In this document: in pieces, positions 24,971 through 36,276 of the stretch | Numbering within the stretch: the first letter of the stretch is position 1 | Layout: every line of letters starts with the position of its first letter | Assembly (NCBI GenBank): GCA_012861695.1 | Contig: JAAOOA010000151.1 | Location: forward strand, 248,001 to 312,000 | Direction of reading: 5' to 3' | Length of the DNA: 64,000 bases | DNA from: Trematomus loennbergii | Taxonomy: Eukaryota > Chordata > Actinopteri > Perciformes > Nototheniidae | Position numbers and translations under genes: made by a program | Notes under the pieces: model-generated | Told to the model about the DNA's origin: nothing | Database searches by the model: none | What the model saw: only the letters and a program-made list of their open reading frames with translations

Positions 24971-25604
24971 GTTATAACCAACACAGTCTCACGCCATTTC
25001 GTGTTATAGTCACGAAATTAATCTATTGATTCGTGTTCACCAACACGATTTTCCCATTTTTTTCGTGTCACACAGAACGATTTTAAAAGCAATGTAAATA
25101 ATAACAAATTAGAAGGAAAAACAGATTTAAAAAAATACAGATTTCAATATTCTGACACAGAACGATTTTAGAAGCAATGTATTTCTATTGGTAGTATGTT
25201 TCGTGCCTGCACCAAATAATAACAAATTAGAAGGAAAAAGAGATGACAAAAAATACAGATTTCAGTATTCTGAGGCTCTGAGCCCCATTTCTTTTCCTCG
25301 GGGACGGCAAAAAAACTCAGACATTATACAATTTAAAATAAAAGGGATAGGGTTAGGCTTAGGGTAAGATATTGAGTAAGAAAATGTTTTTATGAACTAC
25401 ACAGCTTCCGGTCTTCCAAGACCCGACCGGACAAAAAGACGTGGTGCAGGAACGAAACATACTACCAATAGAAATACATTGCTTTTAAAATCGTTCTGTG
25501 TGACACGAAAAAAATGCGAAAATCGTGTTGGTGAACACGAATCAATAGATTAAATTAATTTCGTGACCATAACACGAAATGGCGTGAGACTGGGTTGTTA
25601 TAAC
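24971..25604. mobile_element. Palindromic MITE with arms of about 125 bp
   Basis: The left arm starts gttataaccaacacagtctc and the right arm ends with its reverse complement. Near-perfect pairing runs through cacgccatttcgtg, attcgtgttcaccaacacga and cacagaacgattttaaaagc. A further inner pair (near 25160-25216 and 25441-25485, with atttctattggtagtatg) extends the hairpin. No coding frames. Transposon class cannot be assigned because target duplication is obscured by the palindrome. Confidence 0.75.
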
Positions 25605-26982
25605 AGGTGTGTACACTTCATTTTTATAAAAAAAAAGAGACTAAAATACAATTGTTTTTATAATTATCAATGATTGAAAACCATTTTTTATCCATCGTAT
25701 TTCTTAGATTTATTAAAAAAGAATTGGCAATGTATGTGAACTGTTGTGAACCAGGAAGTTGATCTGTGAATCATGATTGATGTTTTTTTTACTGGACCAT
25801 TGGATTTCTCTTCCAAATAAGTTTGGTAAGTTGTTTGTTTGTAAAATCATCAGACTGCAGATTTCTCCTCCCACTGGACACTTTTGATCACACAAACTCA
25901 GCAGTAAAAGGCTAAATTGGCCGCTGAGCCTACTCATAAACAGCATGATGTACTGTTTTGTTGCAATAGTCCATTATTTCATAGCAAGCTCACATACCGT
26001 ATCAAAGTAGAAACATCTGTCGCTCATGGTAGAATCCGGAGAATGCACTCAGAAAAGACTCCTCTTATCAGAATATGTTTTTAATCTGATCCTCTCACTC
26101 TGGAGCTCCAGCTGAATTCTTCCTGTAAAAATGCAGAAGGCTAAACTGGAGTTCAGGGGCCTTGAGGAGTCGAAGACACTGAGTGTTTGCACTTGGAGAT
26201 GAGTTATGAGAGATGTTGAAATCATCAGTTTTTGTTATTTCATGTTCAGGCCAAAATGTGTCAGGCCCATCAACTTATTCAAGAGCGAAGCAAAAACAAA
26301 ACTGCCTATAGTCGGAAGTTCTGTTTTTCTTGTTTTTTTTATGGGAACCTACAGTAAATAAAAACTTAAACACATGCAAATTATTTAGCCAAACTAACAG
26401 ATCACACATTTATAATGCATTTGGAGAAAGAGAATATTACTTTATTTTTGGGAAAATACTGAAGGTACTCTTCCAATATGAGAGTAACATGATAACAAAG
26501 GTATCCCAACTGTAGCTGTGTACATGACAGGATGTATGATTACCTAGAAGAGCATCAGGACTGTTTTAGGCATATGATAGCTATGTGATTAACATGATGA
26601 TTCAGCCTCTATGGAGATAGACATATGACAAGCATGATCATTTCTGACGTGGAGCTAATCTGAAGTAAACATTGAATACTGCTTTATATTCCTCCATCTT
26701 GTGACTGTGTAACTCCCTCTCTTGGATATCAGCATGTGAAGGACACTGTTCAGGAACTAGTTGATGCTCTGTATGTGATGACTACTTCCATTCTGGAGAG
26801 GATCACAAATAAATGGATCCTGAGATTGAAGCTCAAGCTGGTGACGAGTGATATTTTTCTAACATTTATAAATGTGAGGAAATACTGTACTGTAACTGAG
26901 CAGTCTGTAATGATGTTTTATCTCAAACGTTCGTTCCTAGCAAGCTAGCTAGCTAACAGCGACGATCATCACTTCCAATTCG
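25605..26982. other. Gene-free stretch
   Basis: Only short chance frames; nothing recognisable on either strand. Confidence 0.45.
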
Positions 26983-27007
26983 CACACACACACACCTCTA
27001 CACACAC

Positions 27008-27060
<53 letters not shown>

Positions 27061-27065
27061 ACACA

Positions 27066-27104
<39 letters not shown>

Positions 27105-27142
27105 ACACCACACACACACACACACACCACACACACACACAC
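26983..27142. repeat. (CA)n microsatellite, interrupted
   Basis: About 160 bases of CA dinucleotide with interruptions (cctctac, cacca). Reverse frames give Cys/Val repeats that are not proteins. Confidence 0.95.
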
Positions 27143-27339
27143 GATTTAAACGCAGACTTTTGTTCCTCCATGTTTCGTTGTTATTGTTTCACTGAGCGGA
27201 CCCGCACATTTTTTTCAAACGCTCCCTTTTTTGGTCCATCTGCGGCAGTAATAGGTTTTGTGCGCTGTGATGATTCGGCTGTACCTTTAGTAATGAATAT
27301 TAAATGTTGTGAGGAAATCTTTCCACCAATAATTCCAAT

Positions 27340-27492
27340 AAGTAATCCAAAATGTATTCACTTCAGGTTTACGAAAGTAACTGTAATCAGATTACTCGTT
27401 TTTCAAATGTAATGCGAGCTGAATACAGTTACTTGATTTGTGTATTCTGATTACGTAACGCCGTTACATACCGTTACAACCCAACCCTGAAG
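27340..27492. repeat. Fragment of an interspersed repeat
   Basis: A stretch with gtaactgtaatcagattac and cgccgttacataccgttac followed by aacccaaccctg resembles the terminal region of a common fish MITE. No matching left end found, so it is a fragment; family unassigned. Confidence 0.35.
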
Positions 27493-27626
27493 GCAACACT
27501 TTGCTCCCATTTTTCATGAGCTGTATCAAAGATCTAAGACTTTTTCTATGTACACTAAAGGCCTGTTTCTCTGAAATATTGTTCAGAAATGTGTCTAATT
27601 CTGTGTTAGTGAGCACTTCTCCTTTG

Positions 27627-28040
27627 CCGAGATAATCCATCCACCTCAGAGGTGTGGCATATCAAGATGCTGATCAGACAGCATGATTGTTACACAGGTG
27701 TGCCTTAGGCTGCTCACAGTAAAAGGCCACTCTAAAATGTGCACTTTTATCACACAGCACAATGCCACAGATGTCACAGGTTTAGAGGGAGCGTGCAATT
27801 GGCATGCTGACTGCAGGAATGTCCACCAGAGCTGTTTCCCTTGAATTTAATGTTCATTTCTCTACCATCAGCTGGCTCCAAAAGCGTTTCAGATAATTTG
27901 GCAGTACATCCAACCGGCCTCACAACAGCAGACCACGTGTAACCACACCAGCCCAGGACCTCCACATCCAGCATCTTCACCTGCAAGATCGTCTGAGATC
28001 AGCCACCCGTCAGCTGATGCAACAACGCTACTAAGTTAAA
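27627..28040 (+). mobile_element. Truncated Tc1-like transposon
   Basis: The region upstream of the transposase fragment (gataatccatccacctcaga, then aaaaggccactctaaaatg) and the fragment itself are those of a widespread Tc1/mariner family of fish. It stops shortly after the DNA-binding region; the catalytic part and the right inverted repeat are missing, and I did not find the left inverted repeat. Confidence 0.65.
27789..28034 (+). pseudogene. Tc1-like transposase N-terminus, broken
   Basis: The frame aligned on 27801 reads GMLTAGMSTRAVSLEF followed by NVHFSTISWLQKRFR, the paired-type helix-turn-helix of Tc1 transposases. Then comes GSTSNRPHNSRPRVTTPAQD, the second DNA-binding half. There is an in-frame stop TAA at 27894-27896 and another at 28032-28034. 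The DDE catalytic domain is absent. Clearly a dead fragment. Confidence 0.75.
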
Positions 28041-28518
28041 ACTGCTAATAGGCTGTATGGCTACCAACTTTACCTAAAACTGTGTAGAAATATGAAAATT
28101 GTTTTTACACAAAGAAACGTGTGCAATTATCAAGGACTGTTTAAGGTTAGAAACCGTAATATTACGGCCGCTAACAACTTTAGCTTGGCTGTCTTGCTTT
28201 CGGCTTTCAGTTAGTTGAGTTGATAATAACTTTGGCACTGTTGTGCCTTCTCAGAGTTTCTGTATTCAGTTCATAGTTATGTTATGGCACACGAAATTCA
28301 ATCTACCCAAAGCAAAAGATGACACACTTTAACTTAGTTTAACGTAAGATACATTGATAATAACTCCGCCACTCAGTCACTGTTTTAATTTCATAGTAGC
28401 GTTACTTCTGGCAAAAAACAGCCCAGCAAAAATGACCAGCTGAAATGTACATAGTGCCTTTTATTTTACTTTTACTATGTTACATTGAGGCATCCCTAAT
28501 GAAATGTGTTCTCTTTAA
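28041..28518. other. Gene-free stretch
   Basis: No gene or repeat terminus recognised between the Tc1 fragment and the TTAA element. Confidence 0.4.
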
Positions 28519-29492
28519 AGGGGACCTATCATGCAAAATGCACTTTTGTACGTCTTTTATACATGAATATGTGTCCCCGGTGTTCCAGGGAACTCACCAA
28601 GTGTCAGAAAACACAACCCTCTCTATTTACCTCCATACCCAAATCTCTAAAAAAGGGGCTGCAACGGATCTGATCAAAACTGATCCAGATTTGAACACTT
28701 TACTGACGTCAGTAAAGTGGCGCTACGGCTATTGGGCCAACTCTCCACCTATCAGGGGATTGTGGGGTTGGGCCACGGCCGGCCATTGCCGCTCGAAAGC
28801 GCTGGAGACGCTGTAGTACATATGCCAGGCCTGTAAGTGGCGCTGTAGTCTGCCACAAAAGCAGCGAAGAAGACTTGGTTACCATGGTTACCCTTCTGTT
28901 TATTCTCCGCTGTGGCTTTTTTTCTCCCTCCCCGAGGCAAGCGTTTGCTCCCGCTGCTTTAATTCAATGCAATCCCTCCCCGTCGAGGCAAGCACTGTAA
29001 TTCTCTCCGGTTAGTCCACCAGCAGATGACAAACACCCACCTCTCTGCCTCTTCCAAGGAACGAGGGGACCGTGCGGCAGAGTTTCAGTTTCAGTTTCTT
29101 TCGCCGGTCAAGATGTCCGTTAAAGTTTAAATCTTCCGGACAAAATTAGAAAAGTGCCGGTCAAAGGTCTTCTTTGTTATTTATTGAGCTTTAAAACAAA
29201 TGAATAACGACTCTATAGGCCTATAACAATATAATAAAACACGGAGGACGGAGATCTTTTTTTCTCCCCCTCTTGACTTGATCAGAGCACGGCTCCCCTC
29301 TCCTGCAGGGGGGCGTGGTCAGCTGCAGCTCATAGAATCAGCCCAGTAGACAGCAAACAGCACATAGAGCGAAATGAGGCATGGCTAAAATGCATGATCT
29401 GTTTGGTATTTTGAAAACAGAAACGTATAAATATACCTTATATAGGTATGGCCCTACAATATATCATTTAAATATAGCATGATAGGTCCACT
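28519..29492. mobile_element. TTAA-flanked element, copy 1 (AGGGGACCTATCATGC)
   Basis: The left end aggggacctatcatgc and the right end (read backwards) agtggacctatcatgc are flanked by TTAA on both sides (28515-28518 and 29493-29496). TTAA duplication points to piggyBac- or Kolobok-type insertion. 974 bp and non-coding. This copy shows the uninterrupted state of the site that is filled in copy 2 (37530-39536). A third copy is at 42602-48188. Confidence 0.85.
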
Positions 29493-29679
29493 TTAACTTA
29501 TATGTTAAGACTTTTTGAGACAATTGGAATAACTGACCTGTACCCAGCTACAAGGGCGCCGGAAGCGGGGGGCCAGGGGAACACTGTACAAATCCCGTTT
29601 CAATAATTCCCCCTACTACTCTAAAGTCGCATCTAAAACTCTGTAACAGTCATTATGCAATGTGACATATTTTGCTTAA

Positions 29680-30542
29680 AGGAGAGGTGTCATGGCCATT
29701 TCCACTGATCATAATTCCATTGTTGAGGTATACTAGAATAGATTTATATTGTGCAATTTTCCAAACTCACATTGGCTTCTCATACAGCATCTCTGTAAAC
29801 TATGTGTATTCACTGAATTTCACTCTCTGCCTTTAACGGCTCGTTGTAGCTCCAATAGCTCCTGCCCCCACCCTCCCTGTGAGCACAGTGTGCTCTGATT
29901 GGTCGGGACGTTGTGAATCGCGCTGAGCTCCGTGGAGGTGTTGTTTCCTTGTTTAGCATACATAGCGAAACACAGCCAAACTCATCCTGAGCACACACAA
30001 ATTCACAGCAGAAGTAAAAACAATAAGTGTGGCTTGATATTGAGTAAGAAAAAGGTTGATAAACGCTGTGAGAATGGGTCTGCAGAGAGAATTTCGCCGC
30101 GATCCCAACTGTCTGTTATCAGCCTGCAGCCAGGGAGGAGAAATCAGCTGAGCTGCCTGCTCCCTGCACACAGATGTGTGTGTGAGGAAGTCCGTGGATT
30201 GGTCAATTTGGACCAATCAGCGGGGGCTTAATGTAACGGCTCCGCGGACGTAACGTAACGGCTCCACGGATTGGTCCATTTGGTTCCGGGTACCGCATGA
30301 CCGTATGACGTCATAGCTCTGGGCGTGGCTACTGGGTATCCCTACGTAGCGATACCCAGGAAGTAAACAATGGACAATGACGTATCTCCAACGAGGCGTT
30401 TTGGGGAGGTAACTGTGTTAGAGTTTTACTCCCTACAGGGTGTACTTTGAGGGTTTTGACTCTGCACACCGTTTACAAGCATAAAAACCTTCATAACACA
30501 CAAGGGGACGGGTAATAACCGGAAAAGCATGACACCTCTCCT
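29680..30542. mobile_element. TTAA-flanked element with AGGAGAGGTGTCATG termini
   Basis: A perfect 15-bp inverted repeat aggagaggtgtcatg at both ends, flanked by TTAA (29676-29679 and 30543-30546). 863 bp, no transposase. Its termini are different from those of the neighbouring TTAA family. Sharp ends and exact duplication suggest a fairly recent insertion. Confidence 0.85.
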
Positions 30543-30902
30543 TTAATATTTGGAGTACAAAAACAATCCTGATATCATTAGAAAGCTAGGAATCTCCTCT
30601 TTCCAACAGTGTATACAACTCAAAATGTGTCTTCGGGTCAATGCGACTGATTTCGATGGAGCAGGTCACTTTGCATTAGGTAAAATAAAGCAGGCAGACA
30701 TAACAGGAAGAATATGTACATTTTAATCCAATCAAATAGGACATTGTCACACCATTCAAATGTATCCATGTAAATTACAACCAATAAAAAAGCTTAGATT
30801 TGCTTATATGTTATGTTGTTTACTTTATTTGTTACTTTGTTCTGTGTGTGTCAGCCGTTAACCTAGATAGAAAGAATATATACACTTGGCAAGTGTATAT
30901 AT

Positions 30903-30937
30903 TGACATGTTTGCAAGTGTCACTTGCAAACATGTCA
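30903..30937. repeat. Perfect 17-bp hairpin over a transposase start codon
   Basis: tgacatgtttgcaagtg (30903-30919) and its exact reverse complement (30921-30937) are separated by one base. The second arm contains the ATG at 30932 proposed for the hAT transposase fragment. Confidence 0.85.
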
Positions 30938-31666
30938 GAAGAACCAGCGCAGAAGAAAACTAAATACAGTCAATCTAAACTTCAATTTAACAACTGGAAG
31001 GTCACATCCCTGACATCCACATCTCCGGAGCCTGGACCTTCATCAATCATAGAAGAACCAGCGAAGCCAGATAAACCCAAAAGCAGCAGCTCTGCGGCCG
31101 CAGAGACTGTCAAAACCGCCGCCACTGCCGTCGTTGAACCGAAACAGGCTGGTTCCGACTGCATGGAGGTTTGTTGTCGGGATATTGAGAAGGGTAAAGC
31201 TGTACAGCTAACTGTCGAAAAAAAGGAGACCGCTAGATTATTTGGGCAAAGAGAAAGGTACTTCAACGCAGAATGGTACAAAAACAAAGAGTGGTTAATT
31301 ATTTGCAAAACCACTAAACGGGCCTTCTGTGAAATATGCAGATTTGCTGCTGTCAAACGGCTTGTAACTTTCTCAAAATGTGGAGATGATAGCTTTGTTA
31401 ATACCGGAGTTAATAACTGGAAAAAGTGCCCAAGCCTCCTGGACAGCCACGAAAAGTCTCATTTCCACAGAGAGTGTATTCAAAAAGAGTGCGCTTTCTT
31501 CAGTCAAACACCAGTCAACATACAGCTTGTCAAACAACAGCGTATTGAGCAGGAAAAAATAAGAGATGGAATGATGGAGCAACTGCGCTGTCTGCAGTTT
31601 CTAACCCGACAGGGCCTAGCAATCAGGGGCATGCGGATAAGGAGAGCAGCAATTTCCAAAAGCTAG
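30932..31666 (+). pseudogene. hAT transposase N-terminal part with TTF-type zinc finger
   Basis: Reads MSEEPAQKKTKYSQSKLQ, a low-complexity linker, then a TTF-type finger: RYFNAEWYKNKEWLIIC, KTTKRAFCEICRFAA, and CPSLLDSHEKSHFHREC. This is the N-terminal domain of hAT transposases related to ZMYM-type vertebrate proteins. The open frame begins earlier (30800), but those residues look like chance extension. After QGLAIRG near 31628 the homologous sequence (KLVELVAEKNPTLKNFML) continues in another frame to about 31780, showing a one-base frameshift. The RNase H core and hATC are missing. So this is a truncated, broken copy. Confidence 0.7.
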
Positions 31667-31799
31667 TTGAACTCGTAGCTGAGAAAAACCCCACTCTGAA
31701 AAACTTCATGCTCACCGGGAAATATGCATCACATGAGACAATTAATGAACTTATAAATCTAATGTATCGGGAGTCTCTCACCACTATATTAATAAAGTT

Positions 31800-32854
31800 G
31801 TGTATATTTACAGACTGTTGCAAAAACTAAGATGCTTATAAACATCAGGTTTAAAACTAAAAGAGCTTTACAAAAAAGTAACACAATTAAAGATGTTTGG
31901 AGTTTTATTTGAGTTATTAATTTACATTTTTTGTCAAAGAGATGCTGATTTGAAACCGTTGTTACATACAGTTGCGGCATTTCCTGTTTCTGCCGGAGAG
32001 AGGGGAGGCCGTCCCAAAGCTTGCCGCTGTATCTACTCCCTCCATCTGAGAGGAGGGAGCCTCATGTGTCACTCCACGGAGTTCACTCCGTCACGGAGGG
32101 GGAGTGTGTAGGGGTAGGGTGTAGGGCGTGGTTTGGGATTGGGCCATACACACACGCACTTTTTGGCCCCCCCACTTCTAAAATGAATCCGGCACGCCTG
32201 CCCAGCTACTGATGCAAAACACATTTGGCTGGCAGGAAAGCACCAGCGTTGAAAACATATTGCAAAACAAGGTAAAATAATTGATTTGTTGATTTGGATT
32301 TTGTAACAATTTAGAACCTACCCGTCCATCCTTTTATCGTGAAAAGAAAAACGACATCTGTCAGAATACTATCAGCATGAACCTCACAAGAGGATGTCCA
32401 ATTAGGTGTGTGACTCATTTTTTAAGTAATACCACTATTTTGTCAAAAGTACTTTCTTTGCCATCATAAAGCATATTTAGGTTAGTATTTTTTATTTTTT
32501 AGAAAAACAGGCTAATGCATGTATTCTTTTTTATTCTAAAGAATTCATGTGATTGGTAAATATTTTTACGACCATCTCCAGAACAAACTTCAAGGTCAAT
32601 TTGGACTAGTATTGATCTTGAAGTTTAGGAGAGAATAGTAATAGTCCCATGCTTAGGATAGAATACATTTGTATCTAGTTAATCAAAAGATTTTAAATGT
32701 CAACTGAAATATATACACATTTATAATCTCTTAGGTTTTGTTTCATGAGAACCATGGGGACCATGTTGACTCTGCTGTCCCCACAAAGTTATAGCATTTT
32801 GAGGAGAAATGAAAACAAACAACTCAGGAGTTTTGCCCCTTCTCTTCTCTCAGA
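31800..32854. other. Gene-free stretch with a possible small MITE
   Basis: No gene. At 32011-32145 a GC-richer block begins gtcccaaagcttgcc and ends with gtttgggattggg, a weak inverted pair typical of small fish MITEs. The evidence is too thin to define its ends. Confidence 0.35.
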
Positions 32855-33785
32855 TATCTTTGCTAATTGCTAACGGAAGTCTTGATCTTAGCGGCTGATA
32901 ACATCGCCTCTAAGGTAGCAAGCCACCTGGGTTCTTTCAGTGGTAACATAAGGGCAAACATCAAAAACCTTGGTGTAACTTTCGATCAGTCTATGCTACT
33001 AGACAAACACATCAAACTTCTGACCCGTACCTGTTTTTTCCATCTCAGAAACATTGCCAAGCTCAGGGGGGTTCTATCAAACACAGAAATGGAGATGGCT
33101 ATTCATGCCTTTATTTCATCCCGGCTGGATTACTGTAATGCTCTGTTCTCCTGCCTCAACAAAACATCAATAAACCGGTTACAACAGGTCCAAAATGCTG
33201 CAGCCAGATTGCTCACTCGGTCCAAAAAAACATGCCACATCACTCCGATTCTTTCTGCCCTGCACTGGCTCCCTGTCCATCTCAGAACCCAATTCAAGGT
33301 ATTGGTTTTCACATATAGAGCTGTCCATGGCCAAGCCCCAGCCTACATTAATGACCTGATCCACCCTCATAGCACAACCCGGGCCCTGAGGTCCTCTGAG
33401 CAAGGCCTCCTAAGGGTGCCCCGAACCAGGCTAAAAACTAAGGGGGACCGTGCCTTTGAGGTGGTGGCCCCAAGGCTTTGGAACAAACTCCCCCAGACAC
33501 TAAGAGCCTCTGCCTCAGTAGAGATTTTTAAGGGGCAGTTAAAGACCCACCTCTTCCGTCAGGCCTTTGGGGCATCGGAGGAGGTGAGTTAGTAGCTGTC
33601 TTTTATTGGTGTTTTATCGTATGTTTTATCCTATGTATTACCTGCTGTTGTTTTATGCCTTTTCATGCCTTTTATTCTACATTTTAGTTGTACTGTGAAT
33701 TGTGTACTGTACTGTAAAGCACTTTGTACATTCGTGTTGAGAAGGGTGCTATATAAATAAAGTTTTACTTACTTACTTACTTACT
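32855..33785 (+). mobile_element. 5'-truncated L2/Rex-like LINE
   Basis: Only the C-terminal part of the LINE protein plus the 3' tail remain. The tail reads gctatataaataaagttt followed by (actt)n at 33762-33785, the typical end of non-LTR elements of the CR1/L2/Rex group in fish. 5' truncation is the usual outcome of target-primed reverse transcription. No clear target duplication found. Confidence 0.8.
32867..33592 (+). pseudogene. LINE reverse transcriptase C-terminal fragment
   Basis: The open frame of 241 codons matches the region after the reverse transcriptase palm in L2/CR1-type LINEs. Visible motifs are FHLRNIAKLRGVLSN, AFISSRLDYCNALFSCL, LQQVQNAAARLLTRSK, LHWLPVHLRTQFKVL and WNKLPQTLRASASVEIFKG. 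Catalytic motifs (YADD) and the endonuclease lie upstream and are missing. The first residues, up to about GNIRANIKNLGVTFD, are in frame with the domain. The stop at 33590-33592 is about 115 bases before the tail, as expected. Full-length proteins of this type are about four times longer. Confidence 0.8.
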
Positions 33786-34672
33786 AATTCGTGTTTGCAC
33801 GTATAACTTGGCAACATTCAGCAGTCCAGGGAGGTTTGCAGACTGAATGCTTAGCAGCCTGACCATGAATGCTTAGCATTCAGCCTGACCATGAATGGGC
33901 AATAGCTGACCGGCATGTTACGGATGCCACTGCCAAAAGAGACAATGGGAGAGGGAAGAGATGAGTCTGCTGGTGCTTTCTGCTGTGAGTCAGGAGCTGC
34001 AAATAGTGGGAGTGCATTTACAGCTCTGCTGCTCAATGTGAAAGTCTTTACAGGCCCCTCACTTTTATGGCTCTTGTGGAAAGATGCAGAGCCAGCGGAG
34101 TGAGTCACCGATTGGATGACTGCACATGTGCTGCTACAGCAGTAAAATATCTTCACTGCTTTTCCACCCCTTGTTCTTTTGGCCACATACAGCATCAAGC
34201 CGCCAGGGACAGAAGAAGAGCTCCCACGCTCACAGTCAAACCCCGCCAAGTTCATCTGCTTGGAAAGAAGTTGACCAAACCACAGCTACATGATCTTTCA
34301 CCAGGGGTACACATCAGCTTAAGGCCCCATTAAAGTATTTTCCTTGGGTTTCCGAACATCAAAACACAGTTTGAACCCTAGTAACTATTTCACTCATCTT
34401 CAAAAAAGTGCATGAAGTTGAAACCAATGCAGTACCTCAAAAATTCTCAGAAAAACCACAAATGTTTTCATGTCTTTGAACTGTTCGTGGCAAAGAAGCT
34501 CAGCCCTTCTCCAACAATGTTTACTCTGGCACTCCCATGGTCGTTTATGAATCATCTTCCTGTGGAAATGCCCACACAACCACTGTTTTGGTGAAGCCAC
34601 TTTGTGGTTGAACCATAGGAGCCTGTTCACTTAGTGTGGAAACAAAGAGAACCCCTCTTATGGCCCCTGATA
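33786..34672. other. Gene-free stretch
   Basis: No gene supported. A short local duplication (gcctgaccatgaatg) occurs near 33857-33898. Several short frames overlap each other on both strands without homology that I recognise. Confidence 0.4.
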
Positions 34673-34995
34673 ATATTACATTACATTACATTGTATTTAG
34701 CTGACGCTTTTATCCAAAGCGACTTACAATAAGTGCATTCGACCAAGAAGATACAAACTTGAAGAAAACAGAATCATATAAGTACATCAGGTTTCATAGA
34801 GCCAAAACATTTCAAGTGCTACTCAACTGGCTTTAGATAAACCAGTCCTTAGTTAGTATATAAGTGCTTTGTTAGAAATTCTTTGTTAGTAATTCTATCG
34901 CTCGAAGTGGAGTCGAAAGAGATGAGTTTTTAGTCTGCGCCGGAAGATGTGTAAGCTTTCTGCTGTCCTGATGTCAATGGGGAGCTCATTCCACC
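34673..34995. repeat. Fish interspersed repeat with (ATTAC)n start
   Basis: Begins with attacattacattac and tttagctgacgcttttatcc, then aaagcgacttacaataagtg, sequences I recall as a very common fish repeat. It continues with gatgagtttttagtctgcg and ggggagctcattccaccatt. Probably a retroposon tail; family not assigned. Confidence 0.6.
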
Positions 34996-35056
34996 ATTTT
35001 GGATAATATGCTGTCACACAGAGGATAAGAAGATGTTGCATATGATGACATTAGGG

Positions 35057-36268
35057 CAGCGTTTCTCAAAGTGTCACTGGTGGGGCGCAGAGATGTGATA
35101 GGTGGGTCGCAAATGGACGCGATGAACGGGAGATTATTATTATTATTTATTTATTTTTAAATACATTTTTGGACCTCAGGCCGGAATCGAACCTGGGTCC
35201 TTGCGGGCGGTAGTGGACTGTTACAGCCGGAGCCTCGCAATGGCGGTGGACTTTCACAGCGCTGTGAAAGTCCACGGCCCACCAACGGCAGCAGCCCACC
35301 AGGAAAGTCCCGAATCTCCCGATGGCCAATCCGAGCCTGCTCACACACACAAACTGAAACCAAAATCATTTACAGACAAAAATCTCTCATACACACGTGA
35401 AACGCTCTCACACACACACAACAGTCGGGAAGAAAAGCAATGTGGGGCCTATATTTATATTATATTTAACGCAAGCCGTCATCGCCACGGAGGAGCACAC
35501 AGCCTCTGTGAGCGAGCGAGACAGAGAGAGAGAGCAAGAGAGCTAGAGAGAGCACACCTTTATATTAATATAGCCTAATTGTAAAAAATAAAGTAAGAAA
35601 TCATTCCAATGAAAAAACAGTTTAAAAGGGGAGTGATTAGTAAAATATGCATATATAAAAAGAAAGAAGGCTATAGGTAACATAAGATAAGAATAATCAA
35701 GTTTAAATTATGTATATATAAGTTATTGGTTGTGATCATATTCTAAAGATGTTTGGATCATTGAAAAGTATACAGCTCTCTTTCATATGATTGTTGAGAG
35801 CTGTATCCATAAATTCATTTTGTGCTCAAAGTGCATCAGATTGATGCATTTCACTTCAACATTTAAAAAATGGGGTGCATGCCCCCAGACCCCCTAGAGG
35901 ATGTGAGGTCCACCCCCAAATAAAGCAGGTTAAAATAATTAAATTGAATACATGTTATTTGAGTAAACACTGAAAACGGGTCCCACAGACCCTAACAGCA
36001 CACAAAGGTTAAAGGTCAGCATATCATAATGTTAAAATGTGCTAAATATATACACTGCAAAAAAAAAAAAAAAGAGGAGTAAAAGTAGCTCACTATTTTT
36101 TGAAAGTAGCTCTCATCCTAAAAGGTTGGAGACCCCTGTTATAGAACGATACATTTGACAATTTTAAGCTTGGCCTACCATTTTATTGGAGCGATGAGTA
36201 ACAGGTGGGGCTTGAAAAGGCCCACCTGTTCAAAGTGGGGAATGACAGAAAAAGTTTGAGAACCACTG
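35057..36268. mobile_element. hAT element with perfect 8-bp duplication
   Basis: Ends cagcgtttctcaaagtg and, read backwards, cagtggttctcaaactttt, the classical hAT terminus. Identical 8-bp cattaggg flanks both sides (35049-35056 and 36269-36276). 1212 bp without transposase. Inside are a tRNA-like B-box motif on the - strand (ggttcgattcc, about 35184-35194), a 30-bp palindrome, AG-rich simple sequence near 35510-35550 and an A run at 36059-36074. Confidence 0.88.
35246..35275. repeat. Perfect 30-bp palindrome
   Basis: gtggactttcacagc followed directly by its reverse complement. It lies inside the hAT element at 35057-36268. Confidence 0.9.
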
Positions 36269-36276
36269 CATTAGGG

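Noticed and set aside
26949..27140. Cys/Val repeat frame
   Set aside because: A translation of (CA)n; the same holds at 56904-57104.
35157..35369. Transcribed tRNA gene inside the hAT (ggttcgattcc on the - strand)
   Set aside because: Only the B-box part fits; no A box or acceptor stem could be paired.
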